Source: Zarea fungicola (Eukaryota; Ascomycota; Sordariomycetes; Hypocreales; Cordycipitaceae). Taken from it: a stretch of DNA of 64,000 nt. Of this stretch, positions 43,642-55,840 are shown piece by piece; positions within the stretch are counted from its first letter, which is position 1, and the number at the start of each line of letters is the position of its first letter. Below the pieces are notes generated by a model that was given only the letters and a program-made list of their open reading frames with translations, ran no database searches and was not told the DNA's origin. The DNA lies in contig FWCC01000140.1 of the NCBI GenBank assembly GCA_900169235.1, positions 248,001-312,000 of the forward strand, in the 5' to 3' direction. The translations under genes were made by a program, and so were the position numbers.

Positions 43642-46424
43642 CATGGTGATTCTTTGAGAGGGCAAAAATGCCTCGGCACCACTAGAGCAAACGCTATTGT
43701 CCAGTAGAACAAAACGTGGGAAACATACGAATACAAGCGTTTTATTGGCCCCCTGCGCTCTGCACATGGCGGTAGTTGAAAACATGGGTTGATTGCTAGA
43801 GTCCTGGGTAGCCCCCCAGTCGTGTAGCTTGTCTCTTTCTGACTGCTTGGGGCGTGAACTGCTACATACCTTTCCCGTTAATTCACAGCAGCCATTTATG
43901 TCAATTGACGTTTGTGTGAATTTTGCAAACTATTTGTCAATGGTTTTGTTCTAGTAGACAAGAGGTCCCCTCTACGCAGGACAGGCAAGTGTCCATGGTC
44001 AATTGGAAAGTTCTTGGTACCAAATCTTCGATCGACGGCAGTCTGGTCTGTCTGCCAAGCATGAAACAGCTACCTCGTACAATTTAGTACGGATTTAATC
44101 ATTTCTTCTCGCTGGATTCACCAAATATTGGTGGGATCTCCGAGTGGAACTGCCAGTGTCACTAGCCTTCGGTAGTTCTCCCTCCACTAATAGTAAATCC
44201 CGACGAAGCGGATAAACAGCAATGGGTCCAACCCGCAGACACGAGCCGGCGAATGATGGCTATCGATATCCGTTACCACGTTACAGTGATATCACTCCGG
44301 GGTACAGGGAGTTTTGGACGCATGAACCAGTGGTCAGCACTTGCAGGGGTTCCCCCACAGGGCGGTCAGACTCCCACGATACAGGCTGTCTGTGAGGTTA
44401 ATTTCGGGGTCTCGGATGAAGGAGCTTATCATCAGTGGGAAGCCGCGCTTCAAGTCCGCCGCTCTCGCCTGAATGATCCATTCTGTAGACCTACTCAGCG
44501 GTGGATAATTCCGACATGTGATGACCCAACAATGGGACGTGTAAATTTGCTGTCGTTAGTGTGGAAACACTAATCTGAATTTCCATTTAAGCAGGATGTT
44601 GCCTTGACGTATACGAGGCATTTGGAGAGAGAGGACGGAATTTCCGCAAGTAGGGCCGATGCCGATACCATGCATCGACCGATCGACACGGCGCAGACCA
44701 AACCTTGATTTTGGCGAGATTGGCAAGCCAACAATGATCTTGGAAAAAGTTAGGCCGACACTAGGGACGAAAAACCGCGTAAAAACTAAGAAGCAACTAC
44801 GCCTCAACCGTGCTGACGAACCACCAAAGGAACCGCTCAGGTGGCTTGTCTCACGCCCTGCCCTCGCTAGCCTTATACGGTATCTAGCCCGTGCGGCCGG
44901 TCCGATTTGATTCACTCCTGAATTTGAATAACGAGTGGTCACTGGCGGAAGCTGAGGGTCCCGTGGAGGCGCGGAGCTGAACATTCGGCCGCCGCCATGG
45001 TCATGGATTCATGGACTCGGAACAGACGACGCGAAGACTAAAGGTTGGCAACCACGCTGGCACTGGCGCTTCTCTAATTACGTAGGGCTGCAGGAAGAAA
45101 ACAAGTCAGCAGGCAGGAATGAATGCCGATCCAGTCAGGATCTTTCCGTTCCGTGGGGGGCAGCAGTAGAGACAGGATGTAGCGGAAAGCAAATAGGCCT
45201 GTACGAGTTATTCCAGAAATTTAGGAAATTCACACAAAAGAATACGAGGACAGGACTTTTTACCTATTCCTACATCCTAGCGGCCTGTACATTTACAAAG
45301 TAACGAGGCGTTTTCAAGGCTGTCCACAGAACCGGCCGCAGATGGCAGGTTGCGTCGAAATAGATGTGGTATATTTACCACCCTACCATGTTCGTTTGTT
45401 TCATTTGCCGACTGAGGCGATTTAGGGTGTTTGTTTGCGACCGGCTAATGAGCAAAGCGGCCGCCAGTATAAGCACCGACGGCAATGCCTTCATCATGCA
45501 TCCTGAAGGGAGCCCGTCTGCCGGCCAATGACCGCGAGGCCGATAGCAACGCGTCACTGGATAGTAAAAATGAGATTGAGTGTTTTTTCTCTTCTACTGA
45601 TGAGTTGCAAGTGAAATGGTCTTTTTAACAGTAGGTCCTCGGGCGGGTTCAGGTATACATGCAGGTGAGTTGCCCAGGCTGGGACAGGAGCACCATTAAA
45701 CAAGCTGTTCGACCCCGCTCTACGTGTCTCGCATCTGGGCTTGCATTAGTGTGAATTCGGTATCAGCGATTTAAATAAGGAGTAACAGCTACTCCATCGA
45801 TTAATTGAGATTTGTGCGGTCGCTTTTTGGATCTAGTGAGTGGATGTTGAACGTTGATGAATGGACGGAGAGGACCAAATGATGCGTGCCTCATCCGTAC
45901 AGTCACTCACGTATTCATAATGCCATTCGTTAATACAGGGCCTTTGAACCTAATAAATGCAGCTGGGCAGCCTTGTTTTGGAGACCTGCAGCTTCTGCAA
46001 TCAGCCACACGTGGTGCGGCCCAACACCAATGGAAGCCGTCACGGCCCGACCGCAGAACCATACAAAATCAGTATAAATAATAAATCAGCATCGAGTCAA
46101 AGGAAACTGAAAGAAATCAAAGGGCGATAAATCGAGAATGCATAGTCGGTGAGAAAATGGCCATATGCCGTTGAACACGACTGCAGGCAAGCATGAGGAT
46201 ATTCAACCACAAGCCACGGATCTGCGCCTCCTCTGCGTTTGCTTGTTCCCTCTTCTCTCACCATGGCGGATAGCTGCAGCTGTAATTGGCAGATTATGTC
46301 AAACAGATCGCTGCCTAATGAATAACGGAGCTCCAAAATTGTGGTTACTTGCTAAAAGGAGCTGCAAACCCACCATGCTGGCTTTTCTCTCTCGTTTTCC
46401 GCCTTTGCATCGACACCTGAAAAG
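43642..46424. other. Large intergenic stretch
   Basis: About 2.8 kb without a gene I can support. ORFs at 44253-44573 (+), 44556-44984 (-) and 45375-45557 (-) have no recognised family. The promoter of the dynamin-like gene lies at the right end. Confidence 0.35.
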
Positions 46425-48985
46425 ATGGTTTTGAAACCCCTCACTGCGCAAGGCCTGGAGGCGCTCTGCTCCGAGGACCAGCTTCGGCTGCTCAACGCCG
46501 TTGATTTGCTCCGCTCGCAAGGCGTCAGTCACTACATATCGCTGCCTCAGATTATTGTTTGCGGTGATCAGTCTTCGGGAAAAAGCTCAGTGTTGGAAAG
46601 TATCTCTGGTGTCTCGTTCCCTGTCAAGAGTAACTTGTCGACTCGATTCCCGATCGAGCTCATCCTTCGAAAGACTCCCGCCAATTCTGTCAACATCTCC
46701 ATCTCACCTCATCAGTCTCGCAATGAGTCTGATAGAGAATCCCTGAGCAGATTCAACGAAACGCTGGAGGACTTCAAGGACCTTCCAGAGCTTATCGAAA
46801 AAGCCAAGGTTGCTATGGGTGTGATGGCAATGGGCAAAGCCTTTTCCAACGACACTTTGCGCATCGAGGTCAGTGGACCTGATCGTCCCCATCTTACGAT
46901 TGTCGACCTACCTGGTCTTATCCACTCTGAAAACAAGCATCAGTCGGTATCGGACGTGCAGCTCATCAAGGAAGTCGTGAGAAGCTACATGAAGGAGTCA
47001 CGAAGTATAATTCTCGCCGTCGTATCGGCGAAAAATGATTACGCCAACCAGGTTGTTCTTAAACTGGCGCAGCAAGCGGACCCGAGAGGAGCGCGCACGC
47101 TAGGAGTCATTACGAAGCCCGATGCTCTTATTCCTGGATCCGGCAGCGAGAGCATGTTTCTCTCGCTGGCTAGAAATCATGATGTGGAATTTCGGCTGGG
47201 TTGGCATGTGCTGAGAAACCGAGATACAGAGGCTGAAGAGTGGACGTTTGACCAGCGCGATGCACAGGAGAACAAATTTCTGTCTCAGGGTGCCTGGGCA
47301 GGTCTTTCGGCACCAAATCTTGGCATTACAACACTGCGGGATCGTCTCAGCAAGGTTCTTGTGCAGCAAATCGCGACTGAGCTCCCGAACCTCATTGACG
47401 AGATTGCAACTCTGTCCACGCAATGTCAAGCACAACTTGAGAAGCTAGGGCCGCCACGAGCGACTGTTCACGAGCAGAGACAGTATCTGATCGAGATGAG
47501 TCAGTCATTTCAGTCCTTGATCTTGGCAGCAACCCAGGGCACATACAATGATCTTTACTTTGAAGATGTCATGTCGGTTGTGGGCTACCAAAAGCGGGTG
47601 CGTGCTGTTATACAGAATCTGAATCGAGAATTCGCAGAAGCGATGGCAACTGGTGGTCAGCGGTATACCATCGTCGCAACCAAGACGGAAGAATCCAAGG
47701 AGCGCAGAGACTTGCTCACTCGAGATGAGTACGTTGAAAAGATTGTGCCTGTCATCCAGCGATCCCGAGGCAGAGAACTGCCGGGCATGTTCAATTCCAT
47801 GATTGTTTCGGAGCTATTCAAGGAGCTGTCATCGCCGTGGGCCGAGATTGCTGAGCAGCATATCCGGAAGACGTGCAGCGCCATTCGGTCATCATTGTTG
47901 CACCTTGTTACCCACATTGCAGACTCGACGACTGCGACTGTGATTTTCACGGGAGTTTTTGAATCAAAGCTCACCTCGTTGCTACAGGACTCGCAGCGCA
48001 AGCTGTCGGAGCTCTTGCAGCCTTATCAAAGCGGCCACCCAATTACATACAACCACTATTTCACCGAGACCCTGCAACAGATTCGCATGGAGAGGCAGGT
48101 GAAGAGACTAAGCAGTCTGTTGATGAATTTCTTTGGAGCTGATTCCATTGAAACAGAAATTAGGATGAAACAGTCTGTCAAACTCCATAGTCTTGTCCAG
48201 AAACTAATAGCTCAGCCTGAGCCAGATATGGACTATTTTGCTGCCTCGGAAGCGTTGGACTGCTTGCATGCATACTACAAGGTGGATATCAACGGTATTT
48301 CTACTACATGGTAACGTCACGGCTAATAAACCCTTTTTACCAGGTTGCTCGGAAGCGTTTCGTGGACGACGTTGCTGTGGAAGTTGTTGAGGTCTTTGTA
48401 AATGCACTGAAGAAAATAATGGATTCCGGGTTAATTTTCAGCATGACTGAGCCGGAGGTTGCTCGCATTGCCAGCGAGACGGAGCAAAGCCGGACAACTC
48501 GGAAAGAGCTTCAGGCCAAACTCAAGGTTCTGAAGTCTGGAGCAGCTACATGCAAGGAATTTGCAGCCCTTTATTTCAATAGTAAGATCTGAGAGCCATG
48601 AAGGTTTATTGCCTGCTAACACTTTCTAGCTGCTGAAGATGAAGAAGTTGAGGTGGATGGAGAGTGTGACACTATAAGCACGGCGTCGTCTGTTGGAGCC
48701 AGCGCTTCCCAGGACGAAATCCACACCAATGGTGATGATAAAGATGTGCATGTTCCAGAAGGTCTTCCGGAGGAACCTGTGACCGGAGATGAGCATCCTA
48801 CCCCAGCCGATGATGATTTTGGCTTCACGGAACAACTTCCGAGAGTTAGATGGGCCAAGAAGAAGAAGAAGCCACTCTTTGCCGAGCCAGTGCCAGAAGT
48901 AGAAGCAGAAGCGGAAGCAGAACCAAAACCAGAAAGAAAAAATTCACTTAGTGACTGGGGCGGCTGGGGTATGGCATCAAACTAA
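46425..48985 (+). CDS. Dynamin-superfamily GTPase (fungal Mx/Vps1-like)
   Basis: Three exons: 46425-48281, 48344-48581 and 48630-48985 (introns 62 and 48 nt, branch sites CTAAT and CTAAC), 816 aa. The G domain near the N-terminus has the P-loop GDQSSGKSSV, switch I Thr in STRFPIE, switch II VDLPGLIH and the TKPD base-recognition motif. The middle/stalk region follows (QRYLIEMSQSFQSL, LPGMFNSMIVSELF). The GTPase effector region spans the exon 1/2 junction (LHAYYK joined to VARKRFVDDVAVEVVE). No PH domain or proline-rich domain; the C-terminus is acidic with a Lys run (AKKKKKP) and EAEAEAEPKPE repeats. These large self-assembling GTPases act in membrane fission; the exact organelle is not predictable. 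Confidence 0.9.
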
Positions 48986-50139
48986 AAGCGAGATCAGGAA
49001 ACAGGCAAGCCAAGATTTAGCTAATCGCCTTGTCGTATGCCAGCGGATTACTGCAGTTCATAGTGATGCCCTGTTCACTGTCTGCATCGTGGCATGTTAT
49101 TCTAAGGAGCTGCGAGCTTGGTAGGGTCGGAATACCATGGCATATGGAATACAAAAAAAATTCTTCGTTTTGGGATGCGAGGTTGTATTATTTCTTTGGG
49201 TAGCGGGATAAAGTAAGAAACTGAAATGAGATAACCAACACAGAAACGACAGCAGGGGCAAGACAGAGTCTTTTCAGGTTTCCCGACTACATCCCAATTG
49301 ATAGAAGAGAGAAAAATATAATAATATTAAGAAAAAACAGTCTCCTCGAAGTTTGGAAAATATTTAAACAAGACAGACTTGGCGACGGAGCTATAAGTCC
49401 GCCAACTTGATCTCCACCGTCACTTATACAGCGCATGTGAGAAACTTTCTGCCCTCAGATCCCACTCAAGTATTTATAGATAAATCTAGCTACTTCCCTG
49501 TATAATGACCTCCAAAATTTTAAAATGCCGAGCAGTCGAAAGTTTACGCCACTTCTCAGTTTGATGCTTGGACTGGCTCACTACGAGGATGAAGGAGAAC
49601 ATCCGTCAGGCGTCATACAGCACTTGGGGTACAAAACCAAGGAATGATCTCGCAACTAACAATGATTACTGTTGTCTTGCTCCAATATCAGTATGGCGAG
49701 AGGATGAGACCAAGCATGCAGCAAAGTATAGTCGATTACTACCGTGTTTCAAACTTTGATATCCCAGCCGCATGTAAGTAAATCAATTGCAACGCGAGAT
49801 TGGCCAACCAACCGGCGCATAAATGCCGACATGACGCAGCTCAGACATCTTGGACAAGTTGTGCTGAATGCAGCTTCTGTGTCTGCTCATCGTATTGGAT
49901 CGCAATGGTCACCCAAGAAAAATAGCTTCGACAGCTTGCTTTGTGAATATCAATGCGACGCTGCGAGCCAGCTCTTAGCTCACTGCCTATCACAGGTAGG
50001 CTAGCTAGCAAACACAAGCTAGGAATTCACAACTGAAAAAGTATAAGTAGATACTGGCTTCCGGTATCAAATGGCCCTGACACCGAGTATCTCTCAAAAC
50101 TATTCGTACAACCAAGTACACAGATTTCAGGACGACATT
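48986..50139. other. Intergenic after the dynamin-like gene
   Basis: No recognised gene. Short ORFs at 49568-49759 and 49744-50004 (+) have no motifs. A-rich around 49310-49340. Confidence 0.35.
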
Positions 50140-50460
50140 ATGAAAATTGCAACAGTTCTCCTAGGAGTAATGGTCAGTTTGGCAATGGCGACTTGCCCTT
50201 GTTCCCCGAGCTGTGGTTGCCCCTCTGGCACGGTGTGCCAATGCGAGTCAGGCTCTAGCCGCTCGGCGCCGTGTTTCCCATATTGTGGTTGTACAACTGG
50301 CACGGTGGGAGTTTGCATTGTAAGTCTTGCCTGGCCGCTGGTACTCAATGGGGAGCTTTTGCAGCGGGTTGCTAATTATCGGTATTCGTGGCGAAAAGAA
50401 GGCATAAGGAGTCCCCAATGGGAAGAGCCTGTTCTGCAGTTTGCACGTATTACAGATTAA
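50140..50460 (+). CDS. Tiny secreted cysteine-rich protein (3' end uncertain)
   Basis: ATG at 50140 starts a signal peptide (MKIATVLLGVMVSLAMA) followed at once by a dense cysteine segment with two similar halves: TCPCSPSCGCPSGTVCQC and APCFPYCGCTTGTVGVC. Exon 1 probably ends at 50319 at a perfect donor (GTAAGT). Acceptors at 50439 (giving a short in-frame FARITD end) or elsewhere are possible. Unspliced, the frame runs to 50460 with a tail that looks non-coding. About 60 aa with ten cysteines in pairs recalls metallothionein-like or small effector-like secreted proteins; no family can be assigned. Confidence 0.55.
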   Translation: MKIATVLLGVMVSLAMATCPCSPSCGCPSGTVCQCESGSSRSAPCFPYCGCTTGTVGVCIVSLAWPLVLNGELLQRVANYRYSWRKEGIRSPQWEEPVLQFARITD

Positions 50461-52056
50461 GTTGCGTGTTAGAAAACGATTGGAGCACGTCTCGTCAAGG
50501 ATTTTGTCCGTTTTCCCTTGCCATGAACAAATGTTGAGACTACAATAGCCAGAAATAGCACAGCCTGTTCAGACTAGTATAATGAGAGTCTCTTGAGCCT
50601 ATTTTTTGCTGCTGTGACTGCTACCTGTGTGTCTTAACAAAATGCCTTTAACTTTTGTGGACAATCTCAGCTGTGTTGTAGATGTTTATTATTCCCCCGC
50701 ACCGTCTGCTGCCCAGAAAGTCAGCCTGGCCGACCACCCGAATCATCAAACAAGGTCAAAGACGGCAGACACGGCAAAGACGGCACGGTAATAGCTCGGA
50801 GCTGTTCCATTTGGGGGCTGCAGGGCGAGTGGTGGGTGAGAGTTGTGCTTAGCGCCGCATCGTGGGCTGCGAGGATCATCAAAACGGCGGGAGGCTAGTC
50901 CCTCGCGGCGATCATGGGCCGCATAACGTCGCTCTCTAGGAAATTATGCCCAGCTGCAACGTGCAGAGCGAGTTGAGGGTATGTCCCCCACGGCTTTGGT
51001 TAGAATCAGCGGTTGGACACTTGAGCTCAGAGCCTCAAATATCTCCTCACTGCTAACCAGATGATAAAGGAACAAGGCTTTAGTGTCGTATGGCAATTTT
51101 AAAGCAATTTTTAACATGGGTTTTATAAATAGATGCCACTGTAGGGAGTATCTTTGGTATCTGTTTTTAAGATTGTAGAGGCTATTTTTGTTTAGAACCT
51201 TTGTCTTATTATTATATAATTTAATTTTATTCTCAATAATGTTTTCATCACCTGGCTGTGGCTAGACCATGGCTGTTCGCTGAAGCGTGTCTGGACGGAG
51301 CAACTACCAAAAATTGGGATAATAATGCTTGGCTTGGGAAATGATGTGTGATGGGTTGAAGACGCAGTCAAGACAGCTATTGAGCGGCAAACTAAAATGC
51401 TAGTGGCGTATGGGCAACCATGTTCTGAGGTTGGTGGTTAGACAGCATCAAAAGTGTTATGGGCACACGGGCTTGGTGCCGGCTACTGTTATATGATGTC
51501 CTAAATAAATTTGCTTGGGAGTATTTGTTGAACCAAAATGTGCCCATCCAAACCTTGCCTTGATTATTATCCTTTAACAATTATATTAAGACGCCTGCGC
51601 CACTTTATTCGGCCCCCAGAGGCTGTGGCTGGCCAAAGTGGCTTGTATTGATAGTTATGGCTGGACTGTCCAAACCACACCGGCTTCCACTGTGGCTTCC
51701 ACTGGTCGCAGCAAAGACAGCTCCAGTAGCGTAGCTCCAAGCTTCAGCGGCACAACAAACGCAATCAATTGCAAGACACTGACAGGGCCACAGCGTCTAC
51801 AGTTAACCAAGGCACCCGAAACTACTGGACTCGGAATTTCATCACAATTATACGGCATTTGCACGCCTCTCCCCGTCGACTCGAACCCTTCTCACTTCCG
51901 CCTCACATTTTTGTTGACCTCTTGTTGACCCATGCTGTGACGCGACTGCACCATCATGCTGGCTGCGCGTTCGCCGGCCTACGACGATACACCACACAGT
52001 GAACTCACGTAACCGACGACTTTTATTTCTTTTCCTTGATAGCGACAATTACATAC
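50461..52056. other. Intergenic upstream of the large disordered-protein gene
   Basis: No recognised gene. 51080-51250 is AT-rich and may be decayed repeat DNA. The right end should contain the promoter and 5' UTR of the gene at 52057. Confidence 0.35.
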
Positions 52057-55000
52057 ATGGACGATAATAAAGCCGGGCCTGCAAGGAGCCTGCGCGCTGG
52101 CGGCGGCCCTGCTGCTGGCGGCTTTGTCGTTCGACAAGATGGCCGGAAACCGCTCTTTGACACCAACGTGACCAGGCAGACCACGGCACCAGCGACCCAC
52201 GACCTGACGCGGATACCCGCCCTCGCACGTTCCAAGTCGAACCCCGGCGTGCATGGCCGGAGCGCAGAGAAAGCAGCAGCAATGTTGGGCCCTGCATCGC
52301 CTGTCGTGGCCACCACGCCTGGTGGCTCCCGCATACCGCGCTTTGGCAGCAGCAGCAACTTTAGCAACAGGAAGCCCATGTCGCTGACGGAGGCGTACAA
52401 GCTCGCCGGCGAGGAGGAGGTGGCTGGAGGCTCGCGAGCAGGCCCGATCGACGGCTCCCCTAGCCCGGCGCCGCGGTCGTGGCGCATGCGAACGGGCGGT
52501 GGTGCTGCCGGCCAGGACGACGACAAGATGCGTGACATGATGAGCGACGCACATTTGGACGCTCGCGCCCGGGGCAACGTGTCGCCGAACAAAGAGCGCA
52601 TCGCCATGCGCAACCGCGTCGACGACGGCATCGGCAAGTCACGGACAAGCCGCTGGGTGCTCGAGGAGGGTATGCGAGACAGCGGCCTGATCAACGATGA
52701 CCCGGCCAATATCCCACTGCCCTCGACGGAGAATATACCGCCAGAGTTTGAGCCGGACGGCAGCTTTGCCTGGCAAGTGGATGAAGATTTCACGGCGGGC
52801 GATTTACAGATTTCAAACAGCCCACGGATACGGGTGAATAGCAACAACAATAATGGCAGCAGCAAGTTGCCGTTCGGGGCGGGCCGACTGGGACGCTCGA
52901 ATTCCCCCATCAAGCCGGGCGGCGGCACGCCCAATGCCAAACTCGCCGAGATACGGGATCGCGAGCTGGGGTTGCTACCGCCTCCAATCGACAGCCCCAA
53001 GCCGAGAACGCGGACAAAACTAGACGACATTCGACTACGTGAAAAAGAGGCCGAGAAACAGCTACCACTCCTCGAGCGCGGCTTTCCACGCATAGGAGCT
53101 GGCGCAGGACACACGAAGCTGGATGAAATACGAAAACTAGAAACAAAGGGCCTATCCAACCGGGAGATTGCAAAGGCCAAACTCGCCGAAATTAAAGAAT
53201 TCAACGCCATGGCGCGTTCCGTATCGCCAGAAGAGCAGCGACGGCAGTGGGAAACAGGCGGTGGCCATGACGTTGGCAATCATGCTCGCTCCAAATCCGC
53301 GTTTGAGTCGTCGGGCCGGCTGGTCCCGGACACGCCCGTCACGATTTACAAGTCAAAGGCCGAAATGATTGCCGACGACGTGCGGCGGGCAGCCGAGAAG
53401 AGGGCCGAAGAAAGGAGAAAAGCAAGCACCACCAGCAACAACAAGGATGGCCACCCCACTACCAGCAACCACCGTGCAAACGCATTGTCGCCGCAGAAGC
53501 GGGATCAGTCGCGCGACTTGCTGCGACGCCTGGCCAGGGCCACCAGCTCAAGCCCAGCGGCGACAACTACAGCAGCACCGGGATCTGAAACGCAACGCCA
53601 GGACGAGAAGCGCAGTACCGCCAGCGGCGGCACGGCGACGGCATCCGCTCCTGTACCACTCAAGGCCGATGCGGCACCCCGCACCAGCTCTCTGAAGCGG
53701 TCATCGCTGCTTCCCGACGACAACGGCCGTCGCCGCACCTCAAACACGTCGTCCAACGCGTCCAAAAACACCGGCACCACGTCCTCGGGCCGCCCGACGG
53801 TGGGGTTCTCGGGGCTGGCGCGCGATCGGTCCAGCGACTCGCGCAAGAGCCAGCGCTCCAACATGCACTCGGAGCAGGACCCCACGGATCGTATCGAGGC
53901 CGAGGAGAAGCTCTTTGCGCCGCTCGACAACTACTCGGAGCGGGGGTCCGTCCGCGCGCCCTCACCTCTGGTCGACGTTGACGACGAGGATGAGGACGAT
54001 GGGAGGCCTGAGAAGGATGCGACGACGCCGCGACCGACGAACAAGCAGGACCCGATGCTGCTTCCCACGCCACGCGCGCCGGGCGCCTTTGTCGAGACCC
54101 CAGTGACGGTGAAGAAGGAGGAGGCCCAGGGGGTGGTGGGTGGCGGCCTGGGATTGGCATTGAGACCAAGCAGCAGCAGCAGCAGCGGCAGCAGACGGCG
54201 ACGGGCTAGCCTGGAGTCGTCGGGTGATGTCAAGGCGCAGCCGGCGACGCTATTCCGGGATAAGAAGACGAGTCTAGCGTGGCGGGCCAAGGACCTCGAT
54301 ACAGCATCCGACCCAGGCATAGGGACCGACAGCAATGGCGATGACAATGGCGAAAAAGCAGGGGTAAAGCACAGACCCCGCGCAAAGAGTCTGCCGCGAC
54401 GAAGACCACTAAAGAATTCGGCCAAGCTGCCGTCGGTGCGGGATGACTTGAAGGAGCTGCAGCGCATGCACGACATTGACGACACGACGCTGGAGAACCT
54501 GGAGGAGATTCTGCTGGGCAAGAAGAGTACGAATGAGAAGCTAGATGAGCTGCTCAAGGAGATTCCCGCTGTGGCGGATGTGGCGCGCGAAATTAAGAAG
54601 GAGCCGCCATTGCCATCGGCCATTGACACGGATCGGCTGGATGATGAGCTCGCCGTCTATGAGAAGCTGGGCGAGTCTGTCGAGCGCGAGATGGCGGCCG
54701 GCGGCGGTATGACTACTGCGAATCAGAAGCTTTCGATGCTGGGTGGTGTATTTGGTGCGACTAAGAGTCGGAAACCTTCCAATCAGGAAAAGCCAACCAC
54801 AGTAACAACAAAGGCGACTACGACGACAACAACTGAGGAAAAGAAGCATAGCAAGGATCACACCCACACCTACACCCACAGCAAAGGGACCACCAACAAA
54901 TGCCCCCTGTGCGTCGCGTCGCCGGCCACCCACATCGTCGCCTACGTCCACCTCCCTCTGCCGCGGCTCTTCTACCGGCGGCCCGAGTTTCGCCTCACCG

Positions 55001-55491
55001 CGACCGGCCTGGTCCTCCTGCTCGTCGCGCTGTGGTACGCGGCTGAGACGGCCATGTGCGGCGCGTACTGCCGCCCGGCGACGTGCGACGGTCGCGCGCC
55101 GTGCGTCTGGGACTTTGACGATCCGCAGGGGTTTGGCACCGCGCTGCCGATCAAGCTCGACCAGTGGCTGACGCGGGGCTGCGGGCGGGCGCTGTACGAG
55201 CGGTGGCACGAGGACGTGGAGGACTGGATGGCGGATGTGACGGACGCGGTCACGGGCGCGAGGCTCGAGGATGTTCAAATACAGAGCCTGACGAATGAGC
55301 AGCGGAGGAGGCACCGACGGAGGATGGAGAAGAAGGGGCTGGGTGCCGGGGCCGGGATGACCCCCGCGATGAAGGCGCGGGCGGAGGAGGAGGCGAGGAG
55401 GGCGAGGGAGGAGGCGGCGTGGGAGGACGAGTTTGGCGGGTGGGCTGACGAGGGGGGGATGGTTGGGGGTGATGACCGTGTGTGGCCTTAG
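52057..55491 (+). CDS. Large disordered protein with one C-terminal membrane helix
   Basis: Intronless, 1144 aa from the ATG at 52057 (the frame opens slightly earlier at a TTG). Most of it is low-complexity, Ser/Arg/Asp-rich and probably disordered. Charged helical units recur at about residues 290-400: AKLAEIRDREL, TKLDDIRLREKE, TKLDEIRKLETKG, AKLAEIKEFNAM. A second helical stretch (LQRMHDIDDTTLENLEEI, TNEKLDELLKEI) precedes a single membrane helix at about 976-998 (FRLTATGLVLLLVALWYAAE). It is followed by a conserved-looking Cys block (MCGAYCRPATCDGRAPCVW) and a charged C-terminus. I recognise it only as a conserved hypothetical type of filamentous ascomycetes. The architecture would suit a nuclear-envelope or spindle-pole-linked membrane protein, but that is inference. 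Confidence 0.75.
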   Translation: MDDNKAGPARSLRAGGGPAAGGFVVRQDGRKPLFDTNVTRQTTAPATHDLTRIPALARSKSNPGVHGRSAEKAAAMLGPASPVVATTPGGSRIPRFGSSSNFSNRKPMSLTEAYKLAGEEEVAGGSRAGPIDGSPSPAPRSWRMRTGGGAAGQDDDKMRDMMSDAHLDARARGNVSPNKERIAMRNRVDDGIGKSRTSRWVLEEGMRDSGLINDDPANIPLPSTENIPPEFEPDGSFAWQVDEDFTAGDLQISNSPRIRVNSNNNNGSSKLPFGAGRLGRSNSPIKPGGGTPNAKLAEIRDRELGLLPPPIDSPKPRTRTKLDDIRLREKEAEKQLPLLERGFPRIGAGAGHTKLDEIRKLETKGLSNREIAKAKLAEIKEFNAMARSVSPEEQRRQWETGGGHDVGNHARSKSAFESSGRLVPDTPVTIYKSKAEMIADDVRRAAEKRAEERRKASTTSNNKDGHPTTSNHRANALSPQKRDQSRDLLRRLARATSSSPAATTTAAPGSETQRQDEKRSTASGGTATASAPVPLKADAAPRTSSLKRSSLLPDDNGRRRTSNTSSNASKNTGTTSSGRPTVGFSGLARDRSSDSRKSQRSNMHSEQDPTDRIEAEEKLFAPLDNYSERGSVRAPSPLVDVDDEDEDDGRPEKDATTPRPTNKQDPMLLPTPRAPGAFVETPVTVKKEEAQGVVGGGLGLALRPSSSSSSGSRRRRASLESSGDVKAQPATLFRDKKTSLAWRAKDLDTASDPGIGTDSNGDDNGEKAGVKHRPRAKSLPRRRPLKNSAKLPSVRDDLKELQRMHDIDDTTLENLEEILLGKKSTNEKLDELLKEIPAVADVAREIKKEPPLPSAIDTDRLDDELAVYEKLGESVEREMAAGGGMTTANQKLSMLGGVFGATKSRKPSNQEKPTTVTTKATTTTTTEEKKHSKDHTHTYTHSKGTTNKCPLCVASPATHIVAYVHLPLPRLFYRRPEFRLTATGLVLLLVALWYAAETAMCGAYCRPATCDGRAPCVWDFDDPQGFGTALPIKLDQWLTRGCGRALYERWHEDVEDWMADVTDAVTGARLEDVQIQSLTNEQRRRHRRRMEKKGLGAGAGMTPAMKARAEEEARRAREEAAWEDEFGGWADEGGMVGGDDRVWP

Positions 55492-55840
55492 GTTTGCATT
55501 CGAGTTTGAAACAGGAAGAAAAGCAGTTATTGGCAAAGGGAATGTGCATTTTTTGTCGCGGTTTGGCAATTAGCAGTGGCGTTTTAGGCTTGGACATTCG
55601 ATGAAGCCGTGACAGTTTTGTAAATGGCACTGGCAGGCGAGAATATACACATGTCATCTGTACAGCTTTATTAACAGGGCAAAGGAGTATTGTTATGCAC
55701 GAGAATGGATCTTGTTTGCGTACAGCTCTGTAATATATTGGCTCATGATACATCTATCCCATTTTTTCTGATCCGAACCCCAAACTCCAAAATAAAAACA
55801 AGGTAAATAAAAATGCAGGAAACTTGATAAGATGCCCCGT
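55492..55840. other. Short convergent intergenic region
   Basis: 349 bp between the 3' ends of the convergent disordered-protein and Rrp1 genes; no other feature seen. Confidence 0.6.

Noticed and set aside
44556..44984. 142-codon minus-strand ORF
   Set aside because: No start context, no domain, Arg/Ser-rich composition; not distinguishable from chance.
52023..53279. 418-codon minus-strand ORF
   Set aside because: Antisense shadow of the GC-rich, low-complexity gene 52057-55491; composition (Ser/Arg/Pro) mirrors the opposite strand and no domain is visible. The same applies to the 342-codon ORF at 54541-55569.
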